A stretch of DNA of 6,400 nt from DASPLH01 sp035627675 (GCA_035627675.1 DASPLH010000236.1:1-6400); one strand, 5' to 3'; shown: positions 1 through 6,271, counted from the first letter of the stretch. Numbers and translations: made by a program. Notes: generated from the sequence alone by a model not told the origin.

Positions 1-1814
1 AGATCAGCAAGTGCAGCATGTGCCACGACCGGCTGGGCGTCACTCCGGTGGAAACCCGCAATGGGCAGCCGCTGACGGCAGACGAGAAGCAAAACTATGC
101 CCGCATGAACGTTCCGTCGTGCGTGAAGCAGTGTCCGGCGGCCGCCCTGGAGTTCGGCGAGCGGGATACGCTGCTGGCCGAGGCCAAGCGCCGCATCCAG
201 CAAGCACCGGGCAAGTACGTGGACCACATCTACGGAGAGCACGAGGCGGGCGGCACCGGCATGTTGTATCTGTCCGCCGTGCCGTTCTCGCAGCTTGGGT
301 TCCCGGAGGTTGCCAAGAGCAGCTTCGTGGCTCCGGCTGCAACGGCGCTCGGCGCGGTGCCTCCGGCGATCGTCGGAGTCGGCGCGCTGCTCGGTGGCGT
401 TCACGCCTTCACCAAGCGCAGGGAAGAGGTAAAGAAGGCTGAGGTGGCGCACGTTGAGGCGCCGAAGCCGATTGAGCGCCAGGAAGAGCGCGAGCCTGCG
501 AAGGTTCACGAACACCATCATCCGGAGTTCGCGCCGCTCGGCGGCATCAACCTGAAATCGACGGCGAACAAGTGGCTGCTGGGTCTCATGGGCTTCGGCG
601 GAATCTCGTTCATCCTTCGGTTCCTCCTCGGCCTGGGCGTCAGCACCAATCTGTCTGACACCTACGCCTGGGGCCTCTGGATCGTCTTCGACCTGGTGTG
701 GATCGCGGTGGCCGCCGGAGCCTTTGCCACGGCCGGCCTGATCTACGTCTTGCGTCGAGAAGACCTCTACTCCATGGGACGATCCGCTGTCCTGATGGGC
801 TTGCTGAGTTATTCGTTTGTGACCGTGACGCTGCTGGCCGACCTGGGCCTGCCGTGGCACTTCTACGAACTGGCACTCAACGCGCCACATCACTCGGCAA
901 TGTTCGAAGTCTCCTGGTGCGTCGGCCTGTACGTGACGATCCTCGCGCTCGAGTTCCTGCCCGTTGCGCTCTCGCACTTCGGACTGAAGAAGTACACGGA
1001 ACTATGGCAGAGATACGCGCCGATGTACGTAGTGGGCGCAGTCACGCTGTTCACCTACCTGCTGTCGCGCACGCTCTCGTGGACGGCACTTTCGTTCGTG
1101 GTCTTCTCCATCATGGCGTACGCGTTCCGCACGAAGGAAGGCGAGAAGCCAAAGCCGATCATGCTCGCGATCGCAGCCGTTACGCTCTCCACGATGCACC
1201 AAAGCTCGCTGGGCTCTCTGTTCCTGTTGATGCCCGATAAGCTGAACGCACTGTGGTGGTCGCCGATCATGCCGGTGTACTTCTTCCTCTCATCCATCGC
1301 CGCCGGAACGGCGCTGATCGTCCTGGTGGAGATGTGGATCGCGAAGGCCTTCCGTCGCCAGATGCGGATCGAGCAGCTGTCGGCGATGGGCAAGGTCGCG
1401 TTCTGGTCGATGCTGGTTTACCTCGGCGTGCGTCTTGGCGACCTGGCGGCGCGTGGTCAGCTCGGCAGAGCTTTCTCGGGCGAGGGAAGTGCGTTGTTCC
1501 TCACGGAGATCATTCTCGGCGGGCTACTCCCGCTGGCGCTGCTGGCGAGTTCGGCTGCGCGTCGTAATCCGAAGCTGCTGGCTTTCGGAACGCTGCTCGC
1601 GACGGCCGGCATCGTCTTCAACCGCATGAACGTCGTGGTCTTCGCCATGACGCTCAAGGGCCCCATGCCGCAGACCGCTCCGGTCACGTACATGCCGAGC
1701 ATCTTCGAGTGGGGTATTTCCATCGGACTGATCGCTGCAACGATCTTCCTGTTCGGCCTGGGCGTGCGCTTCCTGCCCGTGCTGCCGAAGGAAGAAGCCG
1801 TTTCGGGCGACTAG
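1..1814 (+). CDS. Fused HybA/FdnH-like ferredoxin and HybB/NrfD-like membrane subunit, 5' partial
   Basis: The gene enters from the left edge; its first complete codon is at 3 and the stop is TAG at 1812-1814. Residues are numbered from the Met at 18, which is internal and not the start. The N-terminal part is the end of a ferredoxin-type electron-transfer subunit: a C-x2-C pair ending at Cys2, then C35-x3-C39-P, the usual bacterial dicluster ferredoxin signature. A hydrophobic segment at about 104-131 resembles the C-terminal membrane anchor of FdnH/HybA beta subunits. A charged, His-containing linker (about 132-180) follows. Residues 181-590 hold about 10-12 membrane helices with HybB-like motifs (HQSSLGSLFLL at 394-404, NRMNVV at 535-540). 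In this family the ferredoxin part passes electrons to a membrane subunit that reduces quinone. The adjacent fdhE favours a periplasmic formate dehydrogenase; a NiFe hydrogenase of the HybA/HybB type is the alternative. The reading frame is open throughout, so the two parts are one polypeptide. Confidence 0.88.
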   Translation, partial: ISKCSMCHDRLGVTPVETRNGQPLTADEKQNYARMNVPSCVKQCPAAALEFGERDTLLAEAKRRIQQAPGKYVDHIYGEHEAGGTGMLYLSAVPFSQLGFPEVAKSSFVAPAATALGAVPPAIVGVGALLGGVHAFTKRREEVKKAEVAHVEAPKPIERQEEREPAKVHEHHHPEFAPLGGINLKSTANKWLLGLMGFGGISFILRFLLGLGVSTNLSDTYAWGLWIVFDLVWIAVAAGAFATAGLIYVLRREDLYSMGRSAVLMGLLSYSFVTVTLLADLGLPWHFYELALNAPHHSAMFEVSWCVGLYVTILALEFLPVALSHFGLKKYTELWQRYAPMYVVGAVTLFTYLLSRTLSWTALSFVVFSIMAYAFRTKEGEKPKPIMLAIAAVTLSTMHQSSLGSLFLLMPDKLNALWWSPIMPVYFFLSSIAAGTALIVLVEMWIAKAFRRQMRIEQLSAMGKVAFWSMLVYLGVRLGDLAARGQLGRAFSGEGSALFLTEIILGGLLPLALLASSAARRNPKLLAFGTLLATAGIVFNRMNVVVFAMTLKGPMPQTAPVTYMPSIFEWGISIGLIAATIFLFGLGVRFLPVLPKEEAVSGD

Positions 1815-1830
1815 GCCGGAGCTAAGCAGG

Positions 1831-1865
1831 GGCTCCCGGTGATACATTCGCCGGGAGCCTTTTTT
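1831..1865 (+). terminator. Rho-independent terminator after the HybA-HybB fusion gene
   Basis: A perfect 9-bp GC-rich stem (GGCTCCCGG at 1831-1839 with CCGGGAGCC at 1851-1859) closes an 11-nt loop. It is followed at once by six T residues (1860-1865). It begins 16 nt after the stop codon of the upstream gene and ends 17 nt before the fdhE start codon. This is a textbook intrinsic terminator on the + strand and should strongly reduce read-through into fdhE. Confidence 0.92.
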
Positions 1866-1882
1866 CGGATGGTGCGAAGTTC

Positions 1883-2722
1883 ATGACGCCGATTGCGGAA
1901 CAGATGAAGAACTGGACCAACACTCACCCTTACCTCGAAGGAATCGCGAAGGTCCACGTCGAGCTCGAAAAGGCGCTCCAGCAGACGCAGGTACAACCGT
2001 TGGAATTTGCCGCATGGGAGCGGTACCTGCCCGACTACGCCGAAGGACAGCCGCTTCTGCGGACTCCGGAGGGAGAAGCCATCGTCGGAATAGTTGCCGG
2101 CGCGTTGGAACCCTTCTCGCGGCGAGTCTCGGGCGCCGAACTTCCAGCGGAGCTGCGGGAGTCGGCGGAACGCATCGCGAGCTTTTGCCAGTCGCCGTCG
2201 AACGCACAGCAGCTTGCCCAGACGGTGATCGATTTCAAGCAGGCAACCGGGTTGCCCGACCCGGGTCTGGCGCGGCTGATGGTTTGGCTTCTGGTTCGTG
2301 AGGCGGTGAAGGTTGTGACGGAAGAATTCGAGGAGCGGCGCGACGAACAGCAGTGGATGCGTCCCTACTGTCCGGCGTGTGGCGCCGAGCCTGGCATGAG
2401 TGAACTGCTCGACATGTCAGCCGGGAAGCAGCGCAGCATGGTCTGCGGACTGTGCAATACGCGCTGGGTCTTCCATCGCGTCGGCTGCGCGTATTGCGGA
2501 AGCGACGATCAGGAAACCAACAGGATCCTGGAGATTGAAGGCGAAGACGGGCTTCGCCTCGATTGCTGTAACGAGTGCAGGGGGTACGTCAAGACCTGCA
2601 CCGCGCCCGAACTGAGCCAGCTCGCAGCCGCCGACTGGCCGACGCTGCATCTCGACACCATTGCTCAACAGCAGGGATACGTGTCGAAAGGCCAGTCGCT
2701 TTACGTCATCTCACAAGGCTGA
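1883..2722 (+). CDS. fdhE: Formate dehydrogenase accessory protein FdhE
   Basis: The 279-residue protein matches FdhE, a cytoplasmic accessory protein needed to make active respiratory formate dehydrogenases; E. coli FdhE is about 309 residues. The family mark is visible: four CxxC knuckles at C163/C166, C188/C191, C202/C205 and C229/C232, in a rubredoxin-like C-terminal metal-binding half, with a further Cys at 228. The N-terminal half (about 10-150) is acidic and helical, as in the family. The ATG at 1883 is preferred because it gives the expected N-terminus and no other ATG or GTG lies in frame between it and the terminator; the ribosome-binding site is weak (GGATGG, about 10 nt upstream). 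It follows the fused electron-transfer subunit but is separated from it by a strong terminator, so it may have its own promoter or depend on read-through. Identification is firm; its exact target enzyme is inferred. Confidence 0.93.
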   Translation: MTPIAEQMKNWTNTHPYLEGIAKVHVELEKALQQTQVQPLEFAAWERYLPDYAEGQPLLRTPEGEAIVGIVAGALEPFSRRVSGAELPAELRESAERIASFCQSPSNAQQLAQTVIDFKQATGLPDPGLARLMVWLLVREAVKVVTEEFEERRDEQQWMRPYCPACGAEPGMSELLDMSAGKQRSMVCGLCNTRWVFHRVGCAYCGSDDQETNRILEIEGEDGLRLDCCNECRGYVKTCTAPELSQLAAADWPTLHLDTIAQQQGYVSKGQSLYVISQG

Positions 2723-2732
2723 ATTTATCGAC

Positions 2733-2778
2733 CGGGGCCAGTTCCAGAAGCCGAACTGTTCGTCGGCCGCTGGCCCCG
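2733..2778. terminator. Stem-loop between convergent genes, possible bidirectional terminator
   Basis: CGGGGCCAG (2733-2741) pairs perfectly with CTGGCCCCG (2770-2778), a 9-bp stem around a 28-nt loop. The loop contains a smaller 5-bp pairing (GCCGA at 2750-2754 with TCGGC at 2763-2767). It sits between the 3' ends of fdhE (+) and the 124-residue gene (-), where a shared terminator would be expected. Neither side has a proper T tract, so it is a weak or Rho-assisted candidate, or simply an mRNA 3'-end stabilising structure. Confidence 0.4.
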
Positions 2779-2805
2779 TCATCTACAAACGCGCAACGGA
2801 GTGCG

Positions 2806-3180
2806 TTACGCGTTTCGTTCCATGTTCGCTTTGCGCTGCTGTGCTTCTGCCTCGTTGACGTCCAGTCCGAATTGCGTGCGCGGCTTTGCCGGGGCGGCGG
2901 CCGGCGGTGCCGGTACTGGCTGCTCGCTCGCAGGAGCCGGTTCGGTACGGAAGGAACGAGGCAGATACTTCGGGTCGAACTCGATCCCGTTAGCCACCAT
3001 CTCTGTGGCAGCCTTCACCAGCGTCTCTCGTTTGGATATCAAGCGATCCAGCGCCGTTTTCTTAGCCGACTCCGAGTCAAAGGGCTCGTAGTTATTCAGG
3101 TGCGCTATTTTCCTGTCATACAGATCGATCTCCTGGTGAATATCCCGTAGGGAAAGCCTTGTTGCTGGACGGACGGCCAT
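2806..3180 (-). CDS. Unrecognised 124-residue hypothetical protein
   Basis: I do not recognise a family. The protein has two visible parts. Residues about 8-65 are charged and probably helical, with Leu/Ile spacing compatible with a short coiled coil or helical bundle, and are followed by a conserved-looking FDPKYLPRSF stretch (69-78). Residues about 79-100 are a Pro/Ala-rich, probably disordered linker, followed by a polar, Gln/Asn/Glu/Arg-rich tail. There is no signal peptide, membrane helix or Cys. The start is well supported: the minus strand carries AGGAG (complement of 3188-3192) with 7 nt to the ATG. It lies 54 nt downstream of the RRM gene on the same strand, so it is probably the last gene of the BON-RRM operon. 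Coding status is likely from the good ribosome-binding site and sensible composition; function is unknown. Confidence 0.72.
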   Translation of the reverse strand: MAVRPATRLSLRDIHQEIDLYDRKIAHLNNYEPFDSESAKKTALDRLISKRETLVKAATEMVANGIEFDPKYLPRSFRTEPAPASEQPVPAPPAAAPAKPRTQFGLDVNEAEAQQRKANMERNA

Positions 3181-3187
3181 GTTTTTG

Positions 3188-3192
3188 CTCCT
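3188..3192 (-). promoter_or_regulatory. Shine-Dalgarno site of the 124-residue gene
   Basis: On the minus strand the sequence reads CAGGAGCAAAAACATG. AGGAG is a strong ribosome-binding site, 7 nt from the ATG, and it fixes the start at 3180. Confidence 0.75.
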
Positions 3193-3234
3193 GAAGCGTG
3201 GTTGGATTTGTGGTGCTGAAACCGGGAACCGGGG

Positions 3235-3537
3235 TCAATACCGATGCTGGCGGTGACGGCGCATACCGGGTTGTGCCGTGCCCGTGGAAATGTCCTTCGG
3301 CCTCGCCGCGTTCACAGTCAGGCGGCGCTCGTCGAGTGTCATGCCGTCGGTGGCGGCGATGGCCCGCTGGGCCTCGTCATCGCTGCCCATCTCGATGAAC
3401 GCGAAGCCGCGCGGAGTGCCGGTATCGCGATCCATGACGACTTTGACGCTCAACACCTTCCCAAAGGGTTCGAAGGTGTGTTTCAGAGTTTCCTCCGTGG
3501 TCGTCACAGCAAGGTTTCCGACGAAGATGTTCTGCAT
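3235..3537 (-). CDS. Single-RRM RNA-binding protein
   Basis: This 100-residue protein is almost entirely one RNA recognition motif, like the small Rbp-type RRM proteins of cyanobacteria and other bacteria. RNP2 is IFVGNL at 4-9 and RNP1 is RGFAFIEM at 43-50. The aromatic residues at F5, F45 and F47 are the ones that stack on RNA bases in the family. RNP1 ends in Met where Phe or Tyr is more usual. The domain fills about residues 2-80; a short basic, His/Arg-rich tail (about 80-100) follows. The start at 3537 is chosen because the RRM fold begins right there and GAGAGG (complement of 3544-3549) lies 6 nt upstream. An upstream extension in the same frame to 3798 only reads the BON gene in another frame. 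It lies 22 nt after the BON gene, so it is probably co-transcribed. RNA binding, perhaps as a post-transcriptional regulator or chaperone, is inferred from the family. Confidence 0.92.
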   Translation of the reverse strand: MQNIFVGNLAVTTTEETLKHTFEPFGKVLSVKVVMDRDTGTPRGFAFIEMGSDDEAQRAIAATDGMTLDERRLTVNAARPKDISTGTAQPGMRRHRQHRY

Positions 3538-3559
3538 GCCTTTCCTCTCGGCGGGGCGC

Positions 3560-3973
3560 TTATCGCGCGTCCTGCACGCGAAGGTCATCGACCACGCGGC
3601 GCGTGCCGGCGTAATCGCCCGCGATCCGAAGTGCGAGCTGCCGGTTCTCGCCGTCGGAAACTTCGCCGCTGAGCAGCACGCGATCCTCGGCCACGGACAC
3701 GGCGATGTTGTCGCGCTGCAAACGGCTGTCCTTCTGAATGGCCGTCCTGATCTGCTCTTCGACCTTGGAACTCGAACTCTCAGTCGGGGCGGGTGCACTT
3801 GTGTCCGGAGGCATTGTCGAGGATGGGTGCGAGTCGGAGGGGAAGGTCGGAGGAGTGCTTCCTCGCGGCTGGCCGCTTGGCGTGGAGCCCGGAGGTCCGA
3901 ACTGAAGCGCCGGCGATAGTGTCACGAGGGAAAGGATGAGTGTCCCCGAAAGGAAGAGTCGTTTTGAAAGCAT
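3560..3973 (-). CDS. Secreted or periplasmic BON-domain protein
   Basis: The 137-residue protein begins with a signal sequence: K4-R5, a hydrophobic core at 6-19, and a plausible signal peptidase I site after S20-P21-A22. Residues about 25-68 are low complexity, rich in Pro, Ser, Thr and Gly, probably a flexible spacer in the cell envelope. Residues about 69-135 form one BON domain, with the LLSGEV turn at 100-105 and AGTRRVVDDL at 122-131. BON domains are found in envelope proteins such as OsmY and are thought to bind phospholipid or help with envelope stress; that role is inferred here. The ATG at 3973 is preferred over a TTG at 4021 in the same frame because it places the signal peptide at the N-terminus. 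No clear Shine-Dalgarno site is visible before it. It is the first gene of a probable three-gene operon. Confidence 0.87.
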   Translation of the reverse strand: MLSKRLFLSGTLILSLVTLSPALQFGPPGSTPSGQPRGSTPPTFPSDSHPSSTMPPDTSAPAPTESSSSKVEEQIRTAIQKDSRLQRDNIAVSVAEDRVLLSGEVSDGENRQLALRIAGDYAGTRRVVDDLRVQDAR

Positions 3974-4236
3974 GGCAGCGGTCCAAGCACAACGGAAGTC
4001 GTCGGAAGTGGCTGTGCTCAACGGCTCGGGTGCGGGTGGCTAAGGTAGAGAACTTCAGATGAACTGACTTAGCTCAGAAAACCTGAAAAGCCCGGCAGGG
4101 CGCTCGGGCCATACTTCGACACTAAGCCCGATTGTTGGCAAAGTCAAATTCCGACATTCTGGAGTTGCGCGCCCACGGCATCTGTCCCAGGCGGTGCATC
4201 CCCTCACCAGTGCGGAACATCCGACTCTCGACCCAT
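3974..4236. other. Divergent intergenic region
   Basis: This 263-bp stretch separates the start of the minus-strand BON operon from the start of the plus-strand permease gene, so it should hold both promoters. It is locally less GC-rich around 4050-4092 and 4128-4160. I see no convincing -35/-10 pair for either direction. A TTGGCA at 4135-4140 is -35-like but has no good -10 partner. TGACTTAGCTCA near 4067 is an imperfect palindrome with two mismatched positions and is not enough to call an operator. No small gene is supported. Confidence 0.45.
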
Positions 4237-5601
4237 ATGTCTCCGGCTTCGAACTTCACGTCGAGAGTTGTGCAGAGACCCACACTGACGATTGTTGACG
4301 CAATGGCCGTTGTGGTCGGAATCGTAATCGGCGCGGGTATTTATGAAGTTCCCTCACTGGTCGCGGGCAACGCGGGTAGCACGTCGGAAATCCTGACCGT
4401 GTGGTTGCTGGGAGGCATGCTGTCGTTCCTCGGCGCGATCTGCATAGCGGAACTTGCGACCACATATCCCGACAGCGGCGGTCTCTACCATTACCTGAGG
4501 TTAGCCTTCGGCGATGCACCGGCGTTTCTGTACGCCTGGGCAAGACTGGCGATCATCCAGACCGGCTCCATAGCGCTGCTGTCGTTCGTTTTCGGCGACT
4601 ACGCGTCGCACGTGCTGCCGCTTGGCCCGTACTCGGCGTCCATCTACGCTGCCGCCGCCATCGTCCTGATGACCGCGTTCAACGTGCGCGACGTGCGTTT
4701 CGGACGCTGGATGCAGAAGCTGCTGACGCTGGGAACGCTTGCCGGACTTGCGCTGGTCATCGTGGCCGGAGCCATGTCTCCGCCGGTGACCGAGCAGGTG
4801 GCGGCGCGCTCCGTGACCGGCTCCGGCTTCGGCCTGATGTTGGTGTTCGTGCTGCTGACCTACGGAGGCTGGAGCGAGGCCGCGTATATAGCGGCAGAGT
4901 TGCGCGACGGGCGGCGCAGTATTGTCGTCGCTCTGCTGGGAAGCCTGTTCTTGATCACCGCGGCTTACCTGGCTACGAACTGGGCGCTGGTCCGGGGACT
5001 CGGCATTGAGGGCATGGCGCGCAGCCAGGCAGTTGCGGCAGACCTCGTGAGCCGGGGAATTGGCCCGGGTGGCGCGACGTTGCTCAGCATTGGGGTCGCC
5101 ATGGCTGTGCTTAGCTCGATGCATGGCACGATGTTCACCGGCGCGCGCACGAACTACGCGATGGGCCGCGACTTCGCAGTCGTGCGACGGCTTGGCACCT
5201 GGCGCACGAAGGGGGATACGCCTGCCGCCGCTCTGATCGGACAGGCCGGCGTCGCCCTGCTGCTCGTGGCGATCGGGACCGCAACTCGCCAGGGGTTCAA
5301 GACAATGGTCGAGTTCACTGCCCCCGTGTTCTGGCTGTTCTTCCTGCTGGCGGGCATCGCGCTGTTCGTGCTGCGGCGCAAGGACCCCGCACGGGAACGC
5401 CGGTTCCGAGTGCCCGGATATCCGGTCACGCCCGCGCTCTTCTGCGCAACTTCGGCTTACCTCCTGTATTCAAGCCTCGTGTACACCGGCCTCGGCGCAG
5501 CGATCGGCGTAGGAGTGCTGGCGTTGGGAGCATTGGTGTACGTAATCGGACGCTCGAAGCCAGAGATGAAAACAACCCAGATTGAAAGGGATGCTGCATG
5601 A
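4237..5601 (+). CDS. APC-superfamily amino-acid permease
   Basis: The 454-residue integral membrane protein has about 12 hydrophobic helices and the usual length of the amino acid-polyamine-organocation family. Helix 1 carries the signature GIVIGAGIYEVP (28-39), whose unwound Gly-rich part binds the substrate backbone in this fold. Helix 2 leads into ELATTYPDSGG (72-82), and helix 6 carries YGGWSEAAYIAAEL (209-222), both family hallmarks. The pattern resembles LAT/YfnA-like members, but the substrate cannot be read from sequence. The start at 4237 gives a short cytoplasmic N-terminus before helix 1; GTG at 4210 and TTG at 4132 are in-frame alternatives, and no start has a clear Shine-Dalgarno site. 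The stop codon overlaps the start of the methyltransferase gene (ATGA), so the two are probably one operon. Confidence 0.92.
   Translation: MSPASNFTSRVVQRPTLTIVDAMAVVVGIVIGAGIYEVPSLVAGNAGSTSEILTVWLLGGMLSFLGAICIAELATTYPDSGGLYHYLRLAFGDAPAFLYAWARLAIIQTGSIALLSFVFGDYASHVLPLGPYSASIYAAAAIVLMTAFNVRDVRFGRWMQKLLTLGTLAGLALVIVAGAMSPPVTEQVAARSVTGSGFGLMLVFVLLTYGGWSEAAYIAAELRDGRRSIVVALLGSLFLITAAYLATNWALVRGLGIEGMARSQAVAADLVSRGIGPGGATLLSIGVAMAVLSSMHGTMFTGARTNYAMGRDFAVVRRLGTWRTKGDTPAAALIGQAGVALLLVAIGTATRQGFKTMVEFTAPVFWLFFLLAGIALFVLRRKDPARERRFRVPGYPVTPALFCATSAYLLYSSLVYTGLGAAIGVGVLALGALVYVIGRSKPEMKTTQIERDAA
5585..5590 (+). promoter_or_regulatory. Shine-Dalgarno site of the methyltransferase, inside the permease gene
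   Basis: AAAGGG lies in the last codons of the permease gene, 7 nt before the ATG at 5598. With the ATGA stop/start overlap at 5598-5601 it supports coupled translation of the two genes and fixes the methyltransferase start. Confidence 0.7.
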
Positions 5602-6191
5602 AAACCAAACACTCCCGAATCGCTGTCGCCTTCCTGGTGCTGACGATTTCTGTGGCTGCCGCGGCGCAGGCGACCGGCCAGGGCGAGACTGCCGCCGATA
5701 ACAAGAAGCGGCCCGACGTTATCTTCGTGCCTACGCAGCAGACGGTTGTGGAGGCCATGCTGGACCTCGCAAAGGTCAACGAGAACGACGTTCTGTATGA
5801 CCTTGGGTGCGGTGACGGACGCATCGTGGTTACAGCCGCGCAGAAATACGGCGCGCGCGCCGTCGGGATCGACATCGATCCCGAGCGGATCAGGGAAAGC
5901 AACGAGAACGCCAGGAAGGCGGGAGTCACCAGCAAGGTTGAGTTCCGGCAGGCAGACTTGTTCAAGTCGGACTTCAGCGAAGCAAGCGTCGTGACCCTGT
6001 ACCTGCTCTCGACGCTCAACGAGAAACTCCATCCGATCCTGATGAAACAGCTGAAACCCGGCACGCGAATCGTGTCGCACGACTTCCCGATGGGCGATTG
6101 GAAACCGGAGAAGACCATCACGGTCGATGCCGAGGATCGCCAGCACACGGTCCACCTGTGGGTGGTGCCGCAGCGCTCGGCGAGAAAGTAA
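5598..6191 (+). CDS. Class I SAM-dependent methyltransferase with N-terminal signal sequence
   Basis: The 197-residue protein has a Rossmann-type methyltransferase domain over about residues 40-190. Motif I, the SAM-binding loop, is YDLGCGDGR (67-75). The acidic end of strand 2, which holds the SAM ribose, is GIDIDPE (90-96), and QADLF (118-122) is the next SAM-side loop. The lead-in IFVPTQQTVVEAMLDLA (42-58) resembles small methyltransferases related to the FAM173/aKMT lysine methyltransferases, which makes a protein-lysine target possible but unproven. The first 25 residues look like a signal peptide: basic n-region (K2-R7), hydrophobic core (8-22), and an AQA site ending at A25. This would place a SAM-dependent enzyme outside the cytoplasm, or anchor it in the membrane, which is unusual. 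It overlaps the permease gene by 4 nt. Confidence 0.88.
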   Translation: MKTKHSRIAVAFLVLTISVAAAAQATGQGETAADNKKRPDVIFVPTQQTVVEAMLDLAKVNENDVLYDLGCGDGRIVVTAAQKYGARAVGIDIDPERIRESNENARKAGVTSKVEFRQADLFKSDFSEASVVTLYLLSTLNEKLHPILMKQLKPGTRIVSHDFPMGDWKPEKTITVDAEDRQHTVHLWVVPQRSARK

Positions 6192-6195
6192 GCGA

Positions 6196-6226
6196 TGCGG
6201 GTTCTCTGCCGAGAACTCGAACCGCA
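6196..6226. terminator. Hairpin just after the methyltransferase gene
   Basis: An inner stem GTTCTC (6201-6206) pairs with GAGAAC (6211-6216) around a TGCC tetraloop. An outer 5-bp stem TGCGG (6196-6200) pairs with CCGCA (6222-6226), leaving a 5-nt bulge. A slightly different fold pairs TGCGGGTTC with GAACCGCA with one G bulged. It begins 4 nt after the stop codon, as an mRNA 3'-end structure would, but no T tract follows, so intrinsic termination is doubtful. Confidence 0.4.
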
Positions 6227-6251
6227 GACGGCTTCCAGGCCCGTGCTCACC

Positions 6252-6271
6252 TCATCGCCCAACCTGAGGTA
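6252..6271 (+). repeat. Imperfect direct repeat, copy 1
   Basis: TCATCGC (6252-6258), 6 nt, then TGAGGTA (6265-6271). The same two 7-mers recur in the same order at 6305-6322 with a 4-nt gap. Within this copy ACCTCA (6249-6254) can also pair with TGAGGT (6265-6270) to form a small hairpin with a 10-nt loop. Confidence 0.55.

Noticed and set aside
1..1814. NiFe hydrogenase small-complex membrane module (HybA/HybB) as the firm call
   Set aside because: The HybB-like motifs would allow it, but no hydrogenase gene is visible and the next gene is fdhE; kept only as an alternative.
2575..3150. 191-codon plus-strand frame across the fdhE end and the next gene
   Set aside because: It overlaps the end of fdhE in another frame, crosses the intergenic hairpin and lies antisense to the 124-residue gene, which has a better ribosome-binding site.
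3538..3798. N-terminal extension of the RRM protein
   Set aside because: The added part lies over the BON gene in another frame and has Arg/Ser-rich shadow composition; the RRM fold begins at 3537 with a good ribosome-binding site.
3278..3919. 213-codon open frame on the plus strand
   Set aside because: It is antisense to the BON and RRM genes, whose domains are clear. The translated product has no recognisable feature.
3974..4021. N-terminal extension of the BON protein from a TTG codon at 4021
   Set aside because: It would add 16 residues before a good signal peptide and has no ribosome-binding site.
4501..5124. 207-codon minus-strand open frame opposite the permease
   Set aside because: Product is rich in His, Arg and Gln, typical of an antisense reading of a GC-rich membrane protein gene.
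5426..6262. 278-codon open frame on the minus strand
   Set aside because: It lies opposite the permease 3' end and the methyltransferase, both strongly identified. Its product is Arg/Ser-rich and shows no domain; it is an effect of high GC content.
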